Source: Chitinophaga sp. YR573 (GTDB taxonomy: Bacteria > Bacteroidota > Bacteroidia > Chitinophagales > Chitinophagaceae). From it: 64,000 nucleotides of DNA. The notes under the pieces were generated by a model. It was not told the origin of the DNA. It did no database searches and saw only the letters and a program-made list of their open reading frames with translations. This document shows, piece by piece, positions 35,180-44,504 of the stretch; within the stretch, counting starts at the first letter, position 1; every line of letters begins with the position of its first letter. Made by a program: the position numbers and the translations under genes. The stretch lies in NCBI RefSeq assembly GCF_900110995.1, contig NZ_FOJF01000002.1:1488001-1552000 (forward strand). The letters are read 5' to 3'.

Positions 35180-35187
35180 TATATTTG
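35180..35187 (+). promoter_or_regulatory. -7 promoter element directly before bioD
   Basis: TATATTTG fits TAnnTTTG and ends 4 nt before the bioD ATG, so the transcript would have almost no leader. A direct repeat of about 16 nt (GCCGTATTCTCCTAT at about 35135 and 35168) overlaps the region; only the second copy carries the -7 element. Confidence 0.4.
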
Positions 35188-35191
35188 CAAT

Positions 35192-35833
35192 ATGAGTCAG
35201 CGGATTTTTATAACCGGCATAGGGACCGGAGTGGGGAAAACACTAACAGCAGCCTGTATAACAGAGGCGCTGCAGGCTGACTATTGGAAACCCGTGCAAA
35301 CCGGCCTGAAAGAAGGGACAGATACCGATACCGTACGTGGATTATTATCCAACCCGATATCAGTATGCCACCGCGAAGCGTATTGCCTGGAAGAACCTGC
35401 CTCACCACATCTGGCTGCCCGTCTGGAAGAAGTGACCATCAATGTAAAACGTATTATTGAAGTGGCTGAAAGCCTGCAACCTGCTAACCGCCCGCTGGTG
35501 ATAGAAGGAGCAGGTGGACTGATGGTTCCCCTGAATGAACAAACATTTACGATCGATTTTATACAACAATTACACGCAAAGGTGATCATCGTTGCCCAGA
35601 ACTACCTGGGTAGTATCAATCACGCACTGTTAACTGCCCGCGTGCTGAAACATAGTGGTATCCCGGTAATGGGATGGGTTTTCAGCGGCGATTATCATAG
35701 TAATGAGGAAGAAGTGGTTTCATGGAGCGGGTTCCCGCACCTGGGCCGTATCCCCAGAACGACCCTGGTAGATAAGGCATTTGTGAAAGAACAGGGAGAT
35801 AAGTTATCTTTGCGGACAATAACATACTTTTAA
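35192..35833 (+). CDS. bioD: Dethiobiotin synthase
   Basis: ATP-dependent enzyme that closes the ureido ring: 7,8-diaminopelargonic acid plus CO2 gives dethiobiotin, the step before biotin synthase. The 213-residue protein has the P-loop GIGTGVGKT (about 9-17), the KPVQTG substrate segment (about 33-38), PASPHLAA and EGAGGLMVPL, in the usual order and spacing. It is cytoplasmic. No other biotin gene is beside it; it is followed 5 bp later by a folate-salvage gene on the same strand, so it heads a mixed housekeeping operon. The start fits the family N-terminus exactly although the promoter-like site is very close. Confidence 0.93.
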   Translation: MSQRIFITGIGTGVGKTLTAACITEALQADYWKPVQTGLKEGTDTDTVRGLLSNPISVCHREAYCLEEPASPHLAARLEEVTINVKRIIEVAESLQPANRPLVIEGAGGLMVPLNEQTFTIDFIQQLHAKVIIVAQNYLGSINHALLTARVLKHSGIPVMGWVFSGDYHSNEEEVVSWSGFPHLGRIPRTTLVDKAFVKEQGDKLSLRTITYF

Positions 35834-35838
35834 CCTAC

Positions 35839-36420
35839 TTGTTAACAAAAAAGGATATACGAAAACAATACCTGGAAAAACGGCTCAATCTTCCGGATGA
35901 CCTCTCTACCACGCTAAACAGGCAACTGCTGGAACAATGCAGGCAGCTCGACTTCAGCTCTTTTACCCTGGTTCACATTTTTTTGCCTATTACGGAAAAA
36001 AAGGAAGTGGATACCTATGCCCTGGTTGACTGGGCCAGGATTACATGGCCTGATATACAATGGGTATTGTCCAAGTCGGACCTTAGCACCGGCCTGATGG
36101 TACACTACCTCTGGGAGCCCGACACCCTGCTGGTAAGCAATAAATATGGTATCCCTGAACCGGAAAACGGTACCCTGATCCCCCCTGCGATGCTTGACCT
36201 TATCTTTGTTCCCCTGCTGGCATTTGACCGGAAAGGACATCGTGTAGGATACGGAAAAGGGATGTACGACCGTTTTCTACAGGAATGCAGACCGGATGTC
36301 ACCACCATCGGGTTGTCCCTGTTTGACCCGGTTGATTCAATTACTGATACAGATACCCTGGACGTGCCACTGGATATGGTGATCACCCCAGGTCTTATCT
36401 ATCAATTCAAGAAAAAATGA
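35839..36420 (+). CDS. 5-formyltetrahydrofolate cyclo-ligase
   Basis: Cytoplasmic enzyme that uses ATP to convert 5-formyl-tetrahydrofolate into 5,10-methenyl-tetrahydrofolate, returning it to the one-carbon pool. The 193-residue length is normal. Marks: LTKKDIRKQYLEKR at the N-terminus, KYGIPEPE, LIFVPLLAFDRKGHRVGYGKGMYDRFL (here split as VPLLAFDRKGHRVGYG and KGMYDRFL), the family signature that binds ATP and substrate. The start is a TTG at 35839; no ATG in frame gives the whole conserved N-terminus. It lies 5 bp after bioD and overlaps the next gene by ATGA, so translation is probably coupled. Confidence 0.9.
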   Translation: MLTKKDIRKQYLEKRLNLPDDLSTTLNRQLLEQCRQLDFSSFTLVHIFLPITEKKEVDTYALVDWARITWPDIQWVLSKSDLSTGLMVHYLWEPDTLLVSNKYGIPEPENGTLIPPAMLDLIFVPLLAFDRKGHRVGYGKGMYDRFLQECRPDVTTIGLSLFDPVDSITDTDTLDVPLDMVITPGLIYQFKKK

Positions 36421-37484
36421 TACAATACCTGAAAGTTTTATTATACCCTTTTTCCCTGTTATATGGCCTGGTGATGTGGATCCGGAACCGCTTTTACGAT
36501 ACCAATGTGCTCACGGCGGTGGAGTTTGACCTGCCTGTGATTGCGGTAGGTAACCTTTCCGTAGGTGGTACCGGTAAAACCCCCCATGTGGAACACCTGA
36601 TCCGGCTGTTGAAAGACAAATACCGTACTGCCACCCTTAGCCGGGGCTATAACCGTCGTACCAACGGTTACCTGCTGGCAGATGCACAAAGTACGGCCGC
36701 CCAGCTGGGAGATGAACCGATGCAGTTTCATCAGAAATTCCCTGATATCAGCGTTTGTGTAGGAGAGGAGCGTATGCTGGCCATACCCCAGTTATTGGGA
36801 GAACGCCCGGAAACACAGGTGATACTGCTGGATGATGCTTTCCAGCACCGCTCTATCAAACCGGGCATGAATATCCTGATAACGGATTACAGCCGCCGTT
36901 TTACAAAAGACCATGTAGTACCCTTTGGCTATCTGCGGGAAGGCCGCAAAGGATATGAAAGGGCTGATTGTATTATTGTTTCGAAATGTCCGCCGGCTTT
37001 ATCGGAAGCAGAAAAAGCCGCTATCCGCAAGGAGATAAAACCGATGTCCGGTCAGCATCTGTACTTTACCTCTTTGCAGTATGGCACATTATATGACATG
37101 TTCAGCGGAGAACCGGTAGATGTGCCGGCAGATACCACCCTGATGCTGGTATGTGGTATTGCCCGCCCTGAACCACTGTTACAGCAGTTAAAAAGTACAC
37201 ACGAACAGGTGTACCTGCTGTCTTTCCCCGATCATTATTACTACGCCGGTCATGATCTGGAAAAGATTAAAAAAGAACTGGGAGACTTACCAGGAGACAA
37301 AAAAATGGTGATTACCACCGAAAAAGATGCCGTACGCCTTCATCTGCTCGAAGAACGCCTGAAGGAGTTAGACATACGCATTGCCGTTATGCCGGTAGAA
37401 ATATCTTTCCTGTTCGGGGAAGCATATTCATTTAATAATTATATTTTTGATTACGTGGAGCAGTTTGGAAGTAACCATGATTAA
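36417..37484 (+). CDS. lpxK: Tetraacyldisaccharide 4'-kinase
   Basis: Inner-membrane kinase of the lipid A pathway; it phosphorylates the 4' position of the tetraacyl disaccharide to give lipid IVA. The 355-residue product has an N-terminal membrane-associated helix (about 1-20), the Walker A AVGNLSVGGTGKTPH (about 42-56), LSRGYNRRTNGY, the LLDDAFQHRSI segment with catalytic Asp, and DHYYYAGHDL plus TTEKDAVRL near the C-terminus. All are standard for LpxK. The start overlaps the previous stop. Its presence fits a Gram-negative Bacteroidota cell with lipid A. Confidence 0.95.
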   Translation: MIQYLKVLLYPFSLLYGLVMWIRNRFYDTNVLTAVEFDLPVIAVGNLSVGGTGKTPHVEHLIRLLKDKYRTATLSRGYNRRTNGYLLADAQSTAAQLGDEPMQFHQKFPDISVCVGEERMLAIPQLLGERPETQVILLDDAFQHRSIKPGMNILITDYSRRFTKDHVVPFGYLREGRKGYERADCIIVSKCPPALSEAEKAAIRKEIKPMSGQHLYFTSLQYGTLYDMFSGEPVDVPADTTLMLVCGIARPEPLLQQLKSTHEQVYLLSFPDHYYYAGHDLEKIKKELGDLPGDKKMVITTEKDAVRLHLLEERLKELDIRIAVMPVEISFLFGEAYSFNNYIFDYVEQFGSNHD

Positions 37485-37495
37485 ATGTTACGAGA

Positions 37496-39700
37496 ATGAC
37501 AAAAAGTAAAAAACCTCAAAAAAGCAGTAGCCCCCAGCATACATTTAAGGGCACTGTACAAATAACCCGTTCGGGTATGTCCTTTGTAATTATAGAAGGA
37601 CAGGATAAAGATGTAATGGTAAGACAGCAAAACCTGAATACTGCGCTGGATGGAGACGAAGTGACCGTCTCTGTTATTAAACAGGGTAAGAACCAGGGCC
37701 GCATGGAAGGTGTGGTAACGGAGATCATTACACGTAAGAAAACAGAATTTACAGGTACACTACAGGTGAATAAAGGCTTTGCCTTCCTGATACTGGATAA
37801 ATCCCTGTTCATGCCGGACATATATATCCCGGCCAATGTACTGAAGGATGGTAAAACCGGTGATAAAGCACTGGTACATATCGTAAGCTGGGGAGATAAA
37901 ACCCGCAAACCTGTGGGAGAGATCATTGAATTACTGGATGCCACTAATACCAATGACCTGGCCATGAAGGAGATCCTGATAGAAACAGGGTTCCCGCTCA
38001 GCTTTCCGGAAGAAGTGATCAAAGAACTGGCGCTGGTAAAAGAAGATATCAATACAGATGAAATAAAGAAGCGTAAAGACTTCCGTAAAACATTAACATT
38101 TACGATAGATCCTGTTGATGCAAAAGATTTTGATGATGCGATATCTATCAAGAAAATGCGCGGTGGATGGTATGAAATCGGTGTACATATTGCAGATGTA
38201 AGTCATTATGTATTGCCTGAAACATCCCTGGATAAAGAGGCGTACAAACGTGCCACTTCTGTATATCTGCCGGATCGTGTATCTCCCATGTTACCGGAGA
38301 AAATCTCTAATGAACTGTGTTCTCTTCGTCCGCATGAAGATAAACTCACCTTCTCTGCTGTTTTTAAAATGAATGAGAAAGGAGAGATCAAAGAACACTG
38401 GATAGGCAGGACCATCATTCACTCTGATCATCGTTTTACTTATGAAGATGTACAGGAAGTGATTGAGAATAAAGCCGGGCAGTATGAAGAAGAAGTGCTG
38501 TTGTTAAATACGATTGCACAAACTCTCCGTGCAGAAAGGTTTAAAAATGGTGCTATCAATTTCTCTTCACAGGAAGTGCGCTTTCAACTGGATGAAAATG
38601 CGAAGCCAATAGGCATCGTGATCAAAGAAAGTAAAGAAGCACATCAACTGATTGAAGAGTTCATGCTGCTGGCTAACCGCACAGTGGCCGAGTACGTGTT
38701 TAACATCAAGATAGGTACTAATCAGCATGTACCTTTCCCATACAGGATCCATGATGCACCTGATGAAGAAAAGCTGAAGGTGTTTGCAGTGTTTGCAAAG
38801 AAATTTGGGCATTCGCTGGATGTGAGCGACCTTGATAAATTAGCGTCTTCTTTTAATGAAATGCTGAACTTAGCCAAGGGGAAACCAGAGCAGCATGTAC
38901 TGGAAACCTTAGGGATCCGTACGATGGCCAAGGCGGTGTATACCACCGATGATATTGGTCACTATGGCCTGGGATTTGAACATTACTGTCACTTCACCTC
39001 ACCTATACGCCGTTATCCTGATGTGCTGGTACATCGTGTACTGGCAGAATGCCTGGCTCATGATGTACATCCGGACAAGAACATGGAGAGCAAGTGCAAG
39101 CATTCTTCTGAAATGGAACGTAAGGCCATGGAAGCAGAAAGAGCGGCTAACAAATACAAGCAGGTGGAATACATGCAGCAGTTCCTCGGTGAGGAATTTG
39201 ATGGTGTGGTAAGTGGTGTGGCTCACTTTGGTTTCTGGGTAGAGACCGTGGATACCAAATGTGAAGGTTTGGTGAGCATACACAATATGACAGCCAAAGA
39301 TGAGTTTGTATATGATGAAACGGAGTATGCACTGATTGGACAATATACCGGTAAGAAAATCCGTATCGGGGATAGAGTGAAGATCCGTGTGGTGGCTGCC
39401 AACTTAGTGAAGCGCCAGCTGGATTATGATCTGATTGAAGACTGGGGAGATGGGCCTGATGTATCGTCAAGGCCACAGTACCGCCGTAAACCTGCAGATG
39501 ATACCAGGAGAGGTACCAGCAGGAAACAGTCCGGTGCTAAGAAAGCTTCCGGCGACAGAAGATCTTCAACAGGGGATAGAAAACCATCCGGCGATAGAAG
39601 ATCATCATCAGGAGAGAGAAAATCATCTTCCGGAGAAAAGAAATCTTCCGGTGGAAGATCAAAACCATCTTCAGGAAAACCTAAAAGAAAAAATGATTAG
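37496..39700 (+). CDS. rnr: Ribonuclease R
   Basis: 3'-to-5' exoribonuclease able to digest structured RNA. The 734-residue protein has N-terminal cold-shock-like OB domains (about 15-150), the RNB catalytic domain (about 200-530) with TIDPVDAKDFDDAIS carrying the metal-binding aspartates, HIADVSHYV, and YCHFTSPIRRYPDVLVHR, and an S1 domain (about 590-670). The last 65 residues are a low-complexity tail of Ser, Arg, Lys and Gly with GDRRSS-like repeats, which should bind RNA or ribosomes. It starts 11 bp after lpxK and ends 6 bp before the prenyl synthetase. Confidence 0.95.
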   Translation: MTKSKKPQKSSSPQHTFKGTVQITRSGMSFVIIEGQDKDVMVRQQNLNTALDGDEVTVSVIKQGKNQGRMEGVVTEIITRKKTEFTGTLQVNKGFAFLILDKSLFMPDIYIPANVLKDGKTGDKALVHIVSWGDKTRKPVGEIIELLDATNTNDLAMKEILIETGFPLSFPEEVIKELALVKEDINTDEIKKRKDFRKTLTFTIDPVDAKDFDDAISIKKMRGGWYEIGVHIADVSHYVLPETSLDKEAYKRATSVYLPDRVSPMLPEKISNELCSLRPHEDKLTFSAVFKMNEKGEIKEHWIGRTIIHSDHRFTYEDVQEVIENKAGQYEEEVLLLNTIAQTLRAERFKNGAINFSSQEVRFQLDENAKPIGIVIKESKEAHQLIEEFMLLANRTVAEYVFNIKIGTNQHVPFPYRIHDAPDEEKLKVFAVFAKKFGHSLDVSDLDKLASSFNEMLNLAKGKPEQHVLETLGIRTMAKAVYTTDDIGHYGLGFEHYCHFTSPIRRYPDVLVHRVLAECLAHDVHPDKNMESKCKHSSEMERKAMEAERAANKYKQVEYMQQFLGEEFDGVVSGVAHFGFWVETVDTKCEGLVSIHNMTAKDEFVYDETEYALIGQYTGKKIRIGDRVKIRVVAANLVKRQLDYDLIEDWGDGPDVSSRPQYRRKPADDTRRGTSRKQSGAKKASGDRRSSTGDRKPSGDRRSSSGERKSSSGEKKSSGGRSKPSSGKPKRKND

Positions 39701-39706
39701 AAGCTT

Positions 39707-40678
39707 ATGCATTCATTTCAGGAATTAACCGTACAGTTTGGAGAACATTTTGACAAGGAACATTTCCCTGAGCAGCCTAAAAAGCTGTATGAATCTGTAA
39801 ACCATATTCTTAAAATAGGAGGAAAGCGTATTCGCCCGGTCCTGAGTATCATGGGGAATGAACTCTTTGATAATATACATCCGGATGTATTCCAGGTGGG
39901 TATTGCCGTAGAAATGTTCCATAATTTCACCCTGGTACATGACGATATTATGGATAAAGCGCCCCTGCGCCGCAACCATCCTACCGTTCATACCCTGTAT
40001 GGGGAGTCCACTGCTATACTGGCCGGAGATGTGATGATCATCAATGTTTATGAATACCTGAACAGGGTCCAGCCTCATTATAAACAGAAACTCCTGTCGG
40101 CCTTTAACAAGGCTGCCAAGGAAGTTTGCGAAGGCCAGCAGATTGATATGGACTTTGAAGACATGGCGCCTGAGCAGGTGCATTACAATGACTATGTAAA
40201 TATGATTGCCCTTAAAACGTCTGTACTGCTGGCTGCCAGCTTACAGATGGGCGCCATCATAGGCGGGGGAAGTGAATATAACCAGCAACATATCTATGAG
40301 TTCGGGAAGAACATAGGTATTGCCTTCCAGATCCAGGACGATTACCTGGATGCTTTTGGAGATCCTGAAAAGTTCGGTAAACAACAGGGGGGAGATATCC
40401 TGGTGAATAAAAAGACTTTCCTGCTGCTGAAAGCCCTGGAAATGTGTAATCCTGCCCAGAAGACCAGACTGAAGGAGTTATTATCTTCTAATCCGGAAGA
40501 TAAGGTAGCGCAGGTATTACAGCTTTTCCACGACTGTAAAGTAGATGAGTGGGCTGAAAAGGAAAAGGAACGTTTCCAGCAGATTGCTTTTGAGCACCTG
40601 GAAGGGATTGCTGTATTATCGGCCCGTAAGAAACCATTAATGGAACTGGCTGGTTATTTACTGAAGAGAGAGCATTAA
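39707..40678 (+). CDS. Polyprenyl (all-trans) diphosphate synthase
   Basis: Isoprenoid chain-lengthening enzyme of 323 residues that adds isopentenyl diphosphate units to an allylic diphosphate. Marks: GGKRIRPVLS, the first Asp-rich motif DDIMD (about 82-86) followed by LRRNHPTVH, GDVM, and the second Asp-rich motif QDDYLDAFGD (about 212-221) with KKTFLL after it. Product chain length, and so use for menaquinone side chain or another lipid, cannot be told from what I can see. Cytoplasmic, last gene of the tight run from bioD to here. A 60-bp gap follows before the permease. Confidence 0.92.
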   Translation: MHSFQELTVQFGEHFDKEHFPEQPKKLYESVNHILKIGGKRIRPVLSIMGNELFDNIHPDVFQVGIAVEMFHNFTLVHDDIMDKAPLRRNHPTVHTLYGESTAILAGDVMIINVYEYLNRVQPHYKQKLLSAFNKAAKEVCEGQQIDMDFEDMAPEQVHYNDYVNMIALKTSVLLAASLQMGAIIGGGSEYNQQHIYEFGKNIGIAFQIQDDYLDAFGDPEKFGKQQGGDILVNKKTFLLLKALEMCNPAQKTRLKELLSSNPEDKVAQVLQLFHDCKVDEWAEKEKERFQQIAFEHLEGIAVLSARKKPLMELAGYLLKREH

Positions 40679-40741
40679 TTTTAATATATTCGCGCATCGC
40701 TAAACCTGGAAACGTCATTCACAACTAATTGATATCACCCA

Positions 40742-42394
40742 ATGTCTAAATCGCTTTTTAGAAAAAAATCTATTGCTGTAATATTACAAGATGCACATGA
40801 TGGTTTAACGGAAGGCCATGGTGGTGGTAGCAAATTACAAAAAGTATTGGGGGTGAAAGATCTCACTGCAATGGGTATTGCAGCGGTGATTGGCGCCGGT
40901 ATCTTTTCTACGATCGGTGAGGCGTCTTTCCATGGTGGGCCCGGTGTTTCCTTACTCTTCATTATCACCGCAGTTACCTGTGGTTTCTCTGCACTCTGTT
41001 ATGCCGAATTCGCGTCCCGCGTCCCGGTGTCCGGCAGTGCTTATACTTATTCTTATGTAACATTCGGCGAATTGGCCGCCTGGGTCATTGGCTGGGCGCT
41101 GATCCTGGAATATGCCATCGGGAATATTGCCGTGGCGATCTCCTGGAGTGGCTATTTCAATAACCTGCTGGCAGGGATAGGGCTGTCATTGCCTAGCTGG
41201 CTGGCCAGCAACTATGATAGCGCCACTGCCGAAATTGTAGCAGCTGCCCCGCATATAGCGGGTGTTCCGGTGATCCTTAATCTGCCTGCTTTTATCATTG
41301 TGGTGCTGGTTACTTACCTGGCCTATGTGGGGATACAGGAGAGTAAGCGCAGTGCTAACTTCATGGTAGGGTTGAAGATCCTGGTGATCCTGTTCGTGAT
41401 TGCGGTAGGTAGTTTTTATGTGAATACCAATAACTGGCACCCTTTTATGCCCAACGGATTCTCCGGGGTGATGAAGGGTGTTTCTGCTGTATTCTTTGCC
41501 TATATCGGTTTTGATGCTATCAGTACAACGGCGGAAGAATGTTCTAATCCTCAGCGGGATCTGCCTAAGGGGATGATCTATTCTCTCATTATCTGTACGG
41601 TATTATATATTCTCATTGCGCTGGTACTGACAGGGATGGTGTCTTACTCCCAGTTAAAAGTGAATGATCCGCTGGCATTTGTGTTCCAGGCGGTACACCA
41701 GAACTGGATAGGGTACATTATCTCTGTAAGTGCAGTGGTAGCAACCACCAGCGTATTGCTGGTATTCCAGATCGGGCAGCCGAGAATCTGGATGAGTATG
41801 AGCCGGGATGGTTTATTACCTAAGCGTTTCAGCAAGATCCATCCGCGTTTTAGAACGCCTTCTTTTGCCACTATTATTACCGGTTTCCTGGTAGGTGTTC
41901 CGGCTTTGTTCCTGAACCTGACGGTAGTAACAGACCTTACCAGTATCGGTACTTTATTTGCCTTTATACTGGTATGTGGTGGTGTATTGCTGCTGCCTCC
42001 CCAGGAGAAAGCAGATCCTAACAACAAGCGTTTTCGTCTCCCTTATATTAATGGCCGGTGGATTGTCCCCGTGATCATTATTGTATTTGCTTACCTGTTC
42101 CGTGAACAGCTGCCTCAGAAGTTTTCTTTTGACGGGGGCTGGGAAGTATGGAAGCATAATATTCCCTTCTTTTTCTTTGCCGTTGCGGCAGTTGTATTTT
42201 CTGTATTGTCTTTTACACGTAAGCTGTCAATGATCCCGGTGCTGGGGCTGTTAAGCTGTTTTTACCTCATGACTGAGATTGGTTTCAGGAACTGGGTAGT
42301 ATTCTCTATCTGGCTGATAATGGGTCTGGTCATTTATTTCGGCTATAGTTACCGGAACAGCAAACTGAACCATGTGAAGCGTATCACCATTTGA
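40742..42394 (+). CDS. APC-family amino acid permease
   Basis: Inner-membrane secondary transporter of 550 residues. After about 40 cytoplasmic residues (GKN-less, His/Gly-rich GHGGGSKLQKVLGVKDL) come some 12-13 hydrophobic segments. The first contains GIAAVIGAGIFSTIG, the helix-break motif that binds the amino acid backbone in the APC superfamily; CYAEFASRVPVSGSAYTYSYV is the conserved helix 2-3 region, and FFAYIGFDAISTTAEE lies in the sixth segment. This is the cationic amino acid transporter-like branch (CAT-like, with extra C-terminal helices). The substrate is not certain. It may have its own promoter. A family C hairpin follows the stop. Confidence 0.88.
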   Translation: MSKSLFRKKSIAVILQDAHDGLTEGHGGGSKLQKVLGVKDLTAMGIAAVIGAGIFSTIGEASFHGGPGVSLLFIITAVTCGFSALCYAEFASRVPVSGSAYTYSYVTFGELAAWVIGWALILEYAIGNIAVAISWSGYFNNLLAGIGLSLPSWLASNYDSATAEIVAAAPHIAGVPVILNLPAFIIVVLVTYLAYVGIQESKRSANFMVGLKILVILFVIAVGSFYVNTNNWHPFMPNGFSGVMKGVSAVFFAYIGFDAISTTAEECSNPQRDLPKGMIYSLIICTVLYILIALVLTGMVSYSQLKVNDPLAFVFQAVHQNWIGYIISVSAVVATTSVLLVFQIGQPRIWMSMSRDGLLPKRFSKIHPRFRTPSFATIITGFLVGVPALFLNLTVVTDLTSIGTLFAFILVCGGVLLLPPQEKADPNNKRFRLPYINGRWIVPVIIIVFAYLFREQLPQKFSFDGGWEVWKHNIPFFFFAVAAVVFSVLSFTRKLSMIPVLGLLSCFYLMTEIGFRNWVVFSIWLIMGLVIYFGYSYRNSKLNHVKRITI

Positions 42395-42399
42395 TTTCG

Positions 42400-42430
42400 G
42401 GTGCAGGGCGAAGCCCTGCAAAACCCCTTC
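42400..42430. repeat. Family C hairpin repeat, copy 1
   Basis: GGGTGCAGGGC, GAA loop, GCCCTGCA, then AAAACCCCTT. A perfect 8-bp stem (42402-42420), 6 nt after the permease stop. The second copy at 47052-47081 is identical over about 30 nt. Confidence 0.8.
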
Positions 42431-42501
42431 ATTTTAAAGACTGATTTTGTGTTATGCATTTTTTAATGTATATTCATATTAGCTCTTTAAAATCAAATTT
42501 T

Positions 42502-42939
42502 ATGAACCTGCTACAACGAATTGACCGTTGGGGCGAATCACATCATCCTAAGTGGGTCGATGGCATTCGTGTCCTGTTAGGAATTTTTCTGTTCTGGAAA
42601 GGGGTAGTTTTCATACAAAATATTGATGTTCTTAAAGCGGTGATCATCCAGAGTCCCGTAATCACGGTACTATCTTTCTGGCTGGCTCATTACATTGTCT
42701 TTGCTCATCTGGCAGGTGGTGTTCTCATCACATTCGGTTTATTAACACGAGTTGCCATCATAGCTCAGATCCCCATTCTAATAGGCGCACTTATTTTTGT
42801 ACATACCCCAACGGGGTTATTTAACGTACATGGAGAAGCCGGCCTTTCTATCCTTGTTCTGCTGTTACTGGTCTTCTTCTTAGTAGAGGGCAGCGGCCCC
42901 ATTTCTTATGATGGATATATGCGCCGCCACGCGGCATGA
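42502..42939 (+). CDS. DoxX-family membrane protein
   Basis: A 145-residue inner-membrane protein with four hydrophobic segments (about 20-38, 48-72, 75-97 and 105-125), the size and layout of the DoxX family. HPKWVDGIRVLLGIFLFWKG near the N-terminus and HLAGGVLITFGLLTRVA in the middle are typical (written here within the family signature). The role of most DoxX proteins is not settled; some act with sulfur oxidation or redox systems. The start is set at ATG 42502, which begins at the amphipathic N-terminal helix; an ATG at 42454 would add 16 residues encoded by AT-rich leader. Single gene. Confidence 0.82.
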   Translation: MNLLQRIDRWGESHHPKWVDGIRVLLGIFLFWKGVVFIQNIDVLKAVIIQSPVITVLSFWLAHYIVFAHLAGGVLITFGLLTRVAIIAQIPILIGALIFVHTPTGLFNVHGEAGLSILVLLLLVFFLVEGSGPISYDGYMRRHAA

Positions 42940-42993
42940 TGATCTTTACTGGTGGTCAGGATGGCTGGTCTGATGGTCGTCCGGCCACTGGTA

Positions 42994-43026
42994 TTTGTGT
43001 ATCGTCGCTCATTTTTCATAGATTTG
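42994..43026 (+). promoter_or_regulatory. Promoter of the DUF2027/Smr gene
   Basis: TTTG at 42994-42997 and TAGATTTG at 43019-43026, 21 nt apart, match both parts of the Bacteroidota housekeeping promoter. The start codon is 25 nt downstream. Confidence 0.6.
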
Positions 43027-43051
43027 CCAATTCACATTGGGAAATGTTAGT

Positions 43052-44071
43052 ATGAAATACGAGATCGGCGATAAAATTCTATTATTACATTCTAAGGAAG
43101 AAGGCACTGTAGTGGATATTATCAATACGGAAATGGTAATGGTAGAAGTTGGTAAGGTGACCTTCCCCGTGTATCTCGACCAGATAGATTTCCCCTATTT
43201 TCATCGCTTTACGGCTCCCAAAGCGATAGAACCCACCCGCATCGTCCCGGGATGGGATATTAAACCAGAGAAAAAACAAGAAGTTTTCAAAGAAAGTAAA
43301 GGCGTATTCCTGTCTGTTTTACCTGTATTCCAGGTAGAAGGGTATGAGGAGAATGTGCAGGTATTGAAGTTTCACCTGCTGAATGAAACGAATATGGCCT
43401 ATCGTTTCCTGTTCCAGGTATGGCTGCGCAATAAACTGGAGCTGGAGATCCGTAATGATATTGACCCTTTTAAACACTTTTACCTCTCCGACCTTTTATT
43501 TGAATCCCTGAATGATAGTCCGCGACTGGAGTTTACTTTTTATCCGAAGGAAAAGGACGCTACACTGGCACCTGCTTATCAGAAGACCTGGAAGATCAAG
43601 CCGAAGCAAATGTTTCAGCAACTGAGTGAATTACAGGCCCGCAGGGACGCTACCCTCAGTTATCCTTTATTTGAGAAATATCCGTTGAAGGAGAAGTCGG
43701 CCATCAGTGAATTTGAAACGGGTAATATCGGTTCCCTGGCGGCTACAGGTGTTACTCCCCCTGTACCTGTTGAAGCTCCTTTACAACCAAAATACGAACT
43801 GGACCTGCATATAGAAAACCTGTTGACTGAATGGAGAGGATTGAAGAACATTGCGATCCTGGCTATACAGTTGAATGAGTTTCAGCGTTATCTGGACCTT
43901 GCCATTTCACATCATCAGCATAGTATGATTGTGATCCACGGATTGGGAAGGGGGAAGCTGAAGGAAGAAATCCATGAAGTACTGAAACAGACGGCGGAAG
44001 TAGAACGTTTCGTCAATGAATATCACCCTCGCTACGGCTATGGAGCCACTGAGATATTTTTCAGACATTAG
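43052..44071 (+). CDS. DUF2027 / Smr-domain protein
   Basis: A cytoplasmic protein of about 339 residues. The N-terminal part (about 1-70) is a small beta-rich domain like the one in MutS2-linked proteins (IGDKILLLHSKEEGTVVDI), the middle is a beta-sandwich of DUF2027 type, and the last 85 residues form an Smr domain: YELDLHIENL, then HHQHSMIVIHGLGRGKLKEEIHEVL with the HGxGxGxL-type loop, and VNEYHPRYGYGATEIFF. Smr domains are often DNA or RNA nicking nucleases. The start is ATG 43052; a TTG 15 nt upstream is less likely. It ends about 25 bp before rnpB. The substrate is unknown. Confidence 0.85.
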   Translation: MKYEIGDKILLLHSKEEGTVVDIINTEMVMVEVGKVTFPVYLDQIDFPYFHRFTAPKAIEPTRIVPGWDIKPEKKQEVFKESKGVFLSVLPVFQVEGYEENVQVLKFHLLNETNMAYRFLFQVWLRNKLELEIRNDIDPFKHFYLSDLLFESLNDSPRLEFTFYPKEKDATLAPAYQKTWKIKPKQMFQQLSELQARRDATLSYPLFEKYPLKEKSAISEFETGNIGSLAATGVTPPVPVEAPLQPKYELDLHIENLLTEWRGLKNIAILAIQLNEFQRYLDLAISHHQHSMIVIHGLGRGKLKEEIHEVLKQTAEVERFVNEYHPRYGYGATEIFFRH

Positions 44072-44085
44072 CATCTTAATTCTCT

Positions 44086-44093
44086 TACTTTTG
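44086..44093 (+). promoter_or_regulatory. -7 element of the RNase P RNA gene
   Basis: TACTTTTG fits TAnnTTTG, about 5 nt before the predicted 5' end of the RNA; a T run lies about 23 nt upstream in place of the TTTG -33 element. Confidence 0.5.
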
Positions 44094-44097
44094 CACA

Positions 44098-44457
44098 AAC
44101 TACAGACCGTGCTATCGCTTTGGGAGTAATCCCGACGAGGAAAGTCCGGACAGCATAGGGCAACGCACCACCTAACGGGTGGGGCCTGGCAACAGGTACA
44201 GAAAGTGCCACAGAAAATAACCGCTCTGCAAAGAGTAAGGGTGAAAATGTGGGGTAAGAGCCCACGTTCCGTAATGGTAACATTATAGAAGGGTAAACCT
44301 TGCGTGCTGAAACGCCATGTATACGGTCGATTGAGGGCGGCTCGCCCGATGACCGAGGGTAGGCAGATACAGAGGGCGTGTGAACGTCATCGCAGATAAA
44401 TGATAGCATCACGGGCTTGCCCGTGAACAGAATCCGGCTTACAGGTTTGTAGTTTTA
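44098..44457 (+). ncRNA. rnpB: RNase P RNA
   Basis: Catalytic RNA that cuts the 5' leader from tRNA precursors. Conserved blocks appear in order: GAGGAAAGTCCGGAC, the ACAGAAA of P4/J region, GGTAAGAGCCCAC, the GCGTGCTGAAACG region, AGATAAATGAT and finally ACAGAATCCGGCTTA. The outermost P1 helix is formed by AACTACAGACC at the 5' end and GGTTTGTAGTT at the 3' end. A T-rich stretch after that can end transcription. Length about 360 nt and layout are those of the bacterial A type. A family B repeat starts about 50 nt after its end. Confidence 0.95.
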
Positions 44458-44504
44458 TTTTTGTATTATCAGAAAATCAGGTAGTTACTACAGGGTAAAT
44501 TGGC

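Noticed and set aside
43037..43051. TTG start of the DUF2027/Smr gene
   Set aside because: The ATG at 43052 is the better codon, 25 nt after a well-formed promoter, and begins the conserved domain.
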